Notes under the pieces: model-generated
Databases searched by the model: none
Told to the model about the DNA's origin: nothing
Seen by the model: the letters and a program-made list of their open reading frames with translations, nothing else
Part shown: positions 22,105 through 22,867 of the stretch, one piece after another
How the letters are laid out: the number at the start of each line of letters is the position of its first letter
Position numbering within the stretch: the first letter of the stretch is position 1
Made by a program: the position numbers and the translations under genes
Origin: Competibacteraceae bacterium UBA3908
Lineage (GTDB): Bacteria > Pseudomonadota > Gammaproteobacteria > Competibacterales > Competibacteraceae
Assembly (NCBI GenBank): GCA_002391525.1
Contig: DGFE01000134.1
Location: 1-22,867 of the forward strand
Direction of reading: 5' to 3'
DNA length: 22,867 nucleotides

Positions 22105-22867
22105 GGGACGACTACGATTCGCCGTGGAAAGACGTACTGGAACGCTACTTTCCCGCCTTTCTCGCCTGGTTTTTCCCCGCCGCCCACGCCGATATTGCCT
22201 GGGAGCACGGTTATCGCTTTCTCGACAAGGAGCTGCAAAAAGTCGTTCGCGATGCCCGGCTGGGGCGGCGCTGGGCCGATAAGCTGGTGCAGGTCGTCAC
22301 CCGCGACGGCGGCGAAGACTGGCTGCTGGTGCACGTCGAGGTGCAGGGGCAACGGGAAACCGATTTCGCCCGACGGATGTTCAGCTACAACTATCGTCTG
22401 TTCGACCGCTACGCTCGTCCGGTCGTCAGTCTGGCGGTGTTGGGCGAGGGCCAGGGCGAAATCGCCGGGCGGTTCAGCTATGGCCGCTGGGGCGGCGAAA
22501 CCCGCTTTACCTTTCCCGTGGTCTGTCTGCACGACTACCGCGACCGGCAGGCGGAGATGATGCAGTCAGCGAATCCCTTTGCCGTCGTCGTTCAGGCCCA
22601 CCTGCAAGCGCAAGCGACAGCTGGCGATCCCACCCGTCGTTACCAGAGCAAGCTGCAACTGATCAGAAGCTTGTATCGGCGCGGCTGGGCGCGGCAGGAT
22701 ATTCTGGAACTGTTCCGGGTCATCGACTGGCTGTTGCAACTGCCAGCCGCGCTGGAAAATCAACTCTGGGCGGAAATCCAAGATCACGAGGAGGCAACAC
22801 AGATGCGCTACGTTACCAGTTTAGAACGGATTGGTATGCAGAAGGGAATCGAAAAAGGAATCGAAAA
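22101..22867 (+). CDS. PD-(D/E)XK nuclease family protein (Rpn/YhgA-like), 3' partial
   Basis: The gene starts at GTG 22101, overlapping the pheA stop in GTGA, with GAAGGG at 22089-22094 as ribosome-binding site. It runs open to the window end (255 codons). The N terminus (WKDVLERYFPAFLAWFFP) and the core RRWADKLVQVV ... LLVHVEVQGQRETDFARRMF match the Rpn/YhgA-like putative transposase family. Members are PD-(D/E)XK nucleases linked to RecA-independent recombination and phage defence. Candidate active-site residues are Asp60, Glu80 and Gln82 (ExQ, a family variant of ExK), with Glu44 as a possible fourth. The C-terminal part is helical and enters KGIE tandem repeats at 22842. Such genes are often multicopy and mobile. 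Activity is inferred from family. Confidence 0.82.
   Translation, partial: MRDDYDSPWKDVLERYFPAFLAWFFPAAHADIAWEHGYRFLDKELQKVVRDARLGRRWADKLVQVVTRDGGEDWLLVHVEVQGQRETDFARRMFSYNYRLFDRYARPVVSLAVLGEGQGEIAGRFSYGRWGGETRFTFPVVCLHDYRDRQAEMMQSANPFAVVVQAHLQAQATAGDPTRRYQSKLQLIRSLYRRGWARQDILELFRVIDWLLQLPAALENQLWAEIQDHEEATQMRYVTSLERIGMQKGIEKGIE
22842..22867 (+). repeat. 12-bp tandem units coding KGIE at the window end
   Basis: Two units (22842-22853 and 22854-22865, differing by one base) encode KGIE-KGIE, and the last two bases begin a third. Such tails with variable numbers of KG-E repeats are usual at the end of this nuclease family. The repeat is a likely reason for the sequence ending here. Confidence 0.75.

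Overview
This is a high-GC bacterial window whose gene families point to a gammaproteobacterium: a NirB/NirD/NasA nitrate assimilation operon, a PhoP/PhoQ-type two-component system with a PepSY partner, GyrA with Escherichia coli-like residue numbering, and a fused chorismate mutase/prephenate dehydratase. A Competibacter-like or related environmental lineage would fit, but the assignment below class is a guess. The first 19 bases are the Tn5/Nextera mosaic end, so the window starts at an untrimmed contig end. The last bases lie inside a short tandem repeat in an incomplete gene.

Layout. Bases 20-6424 (+) hold a nitrate assimilation operon: the ABC transporter ATPase (5' truncated), nirB, nirD and nasA. 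Bases 6467-7645 (+) encode a NamZ/DUF1343 family exo-muramidase, which converges by a 7-bp overlap on an isolated cobJ (minus). Bases 8485-9281 hold a possible remnant of an outer-membrane barrel, a small secreted charged protein (minus) and a palindrome-rich intergenic stretch. Bases 9282-10893 (+) hold an unrecognised charge-polarised protein with an acidic tandem-repeat tail, then a YkgJ-type cysteine-cluster protein. An endonuclease/exonuclease/phosphatase family protein (minus) converges on the latter.

Bases 11933-14365 (minus) form an operon encoding a PepSY protein, a PhoP-like regulator and a PhoQ-like kinase. A divergent secreted protein (14593-15438, +) ends at a clear intrinsic terminator. 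The shared upstream region carries a TGAATC-N5-TGAATC direct repeat, which is the natural candidate site for the PhoP-like regulator. Bases 15564-18298 (+) encode two translationally coupled GTPases: one with a C-terminal DUF697-like hydrophobic region, the other with two N-terminal membrane segments. Bases 18413-22867 (+) hold gyrA, pheA and a PD-(D/E)XK (Rpn/YhgA-like) nuclease gene, each joined to the next by a 4-bp stop/start overlap.

A family of about 36-bp palindromic GC-rich repeats occurs four times: three copies between nirB and nirD, and one inserted in frame inside nasA. The most promising places for undescribed biology are the coupled GTPase pair, the orphan protein at 9282 with its double-palindrome leader, and the PhoP-like/PepSY/secreted-protein locus. 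No tRNA, rRNA or CRISPR array was seen.
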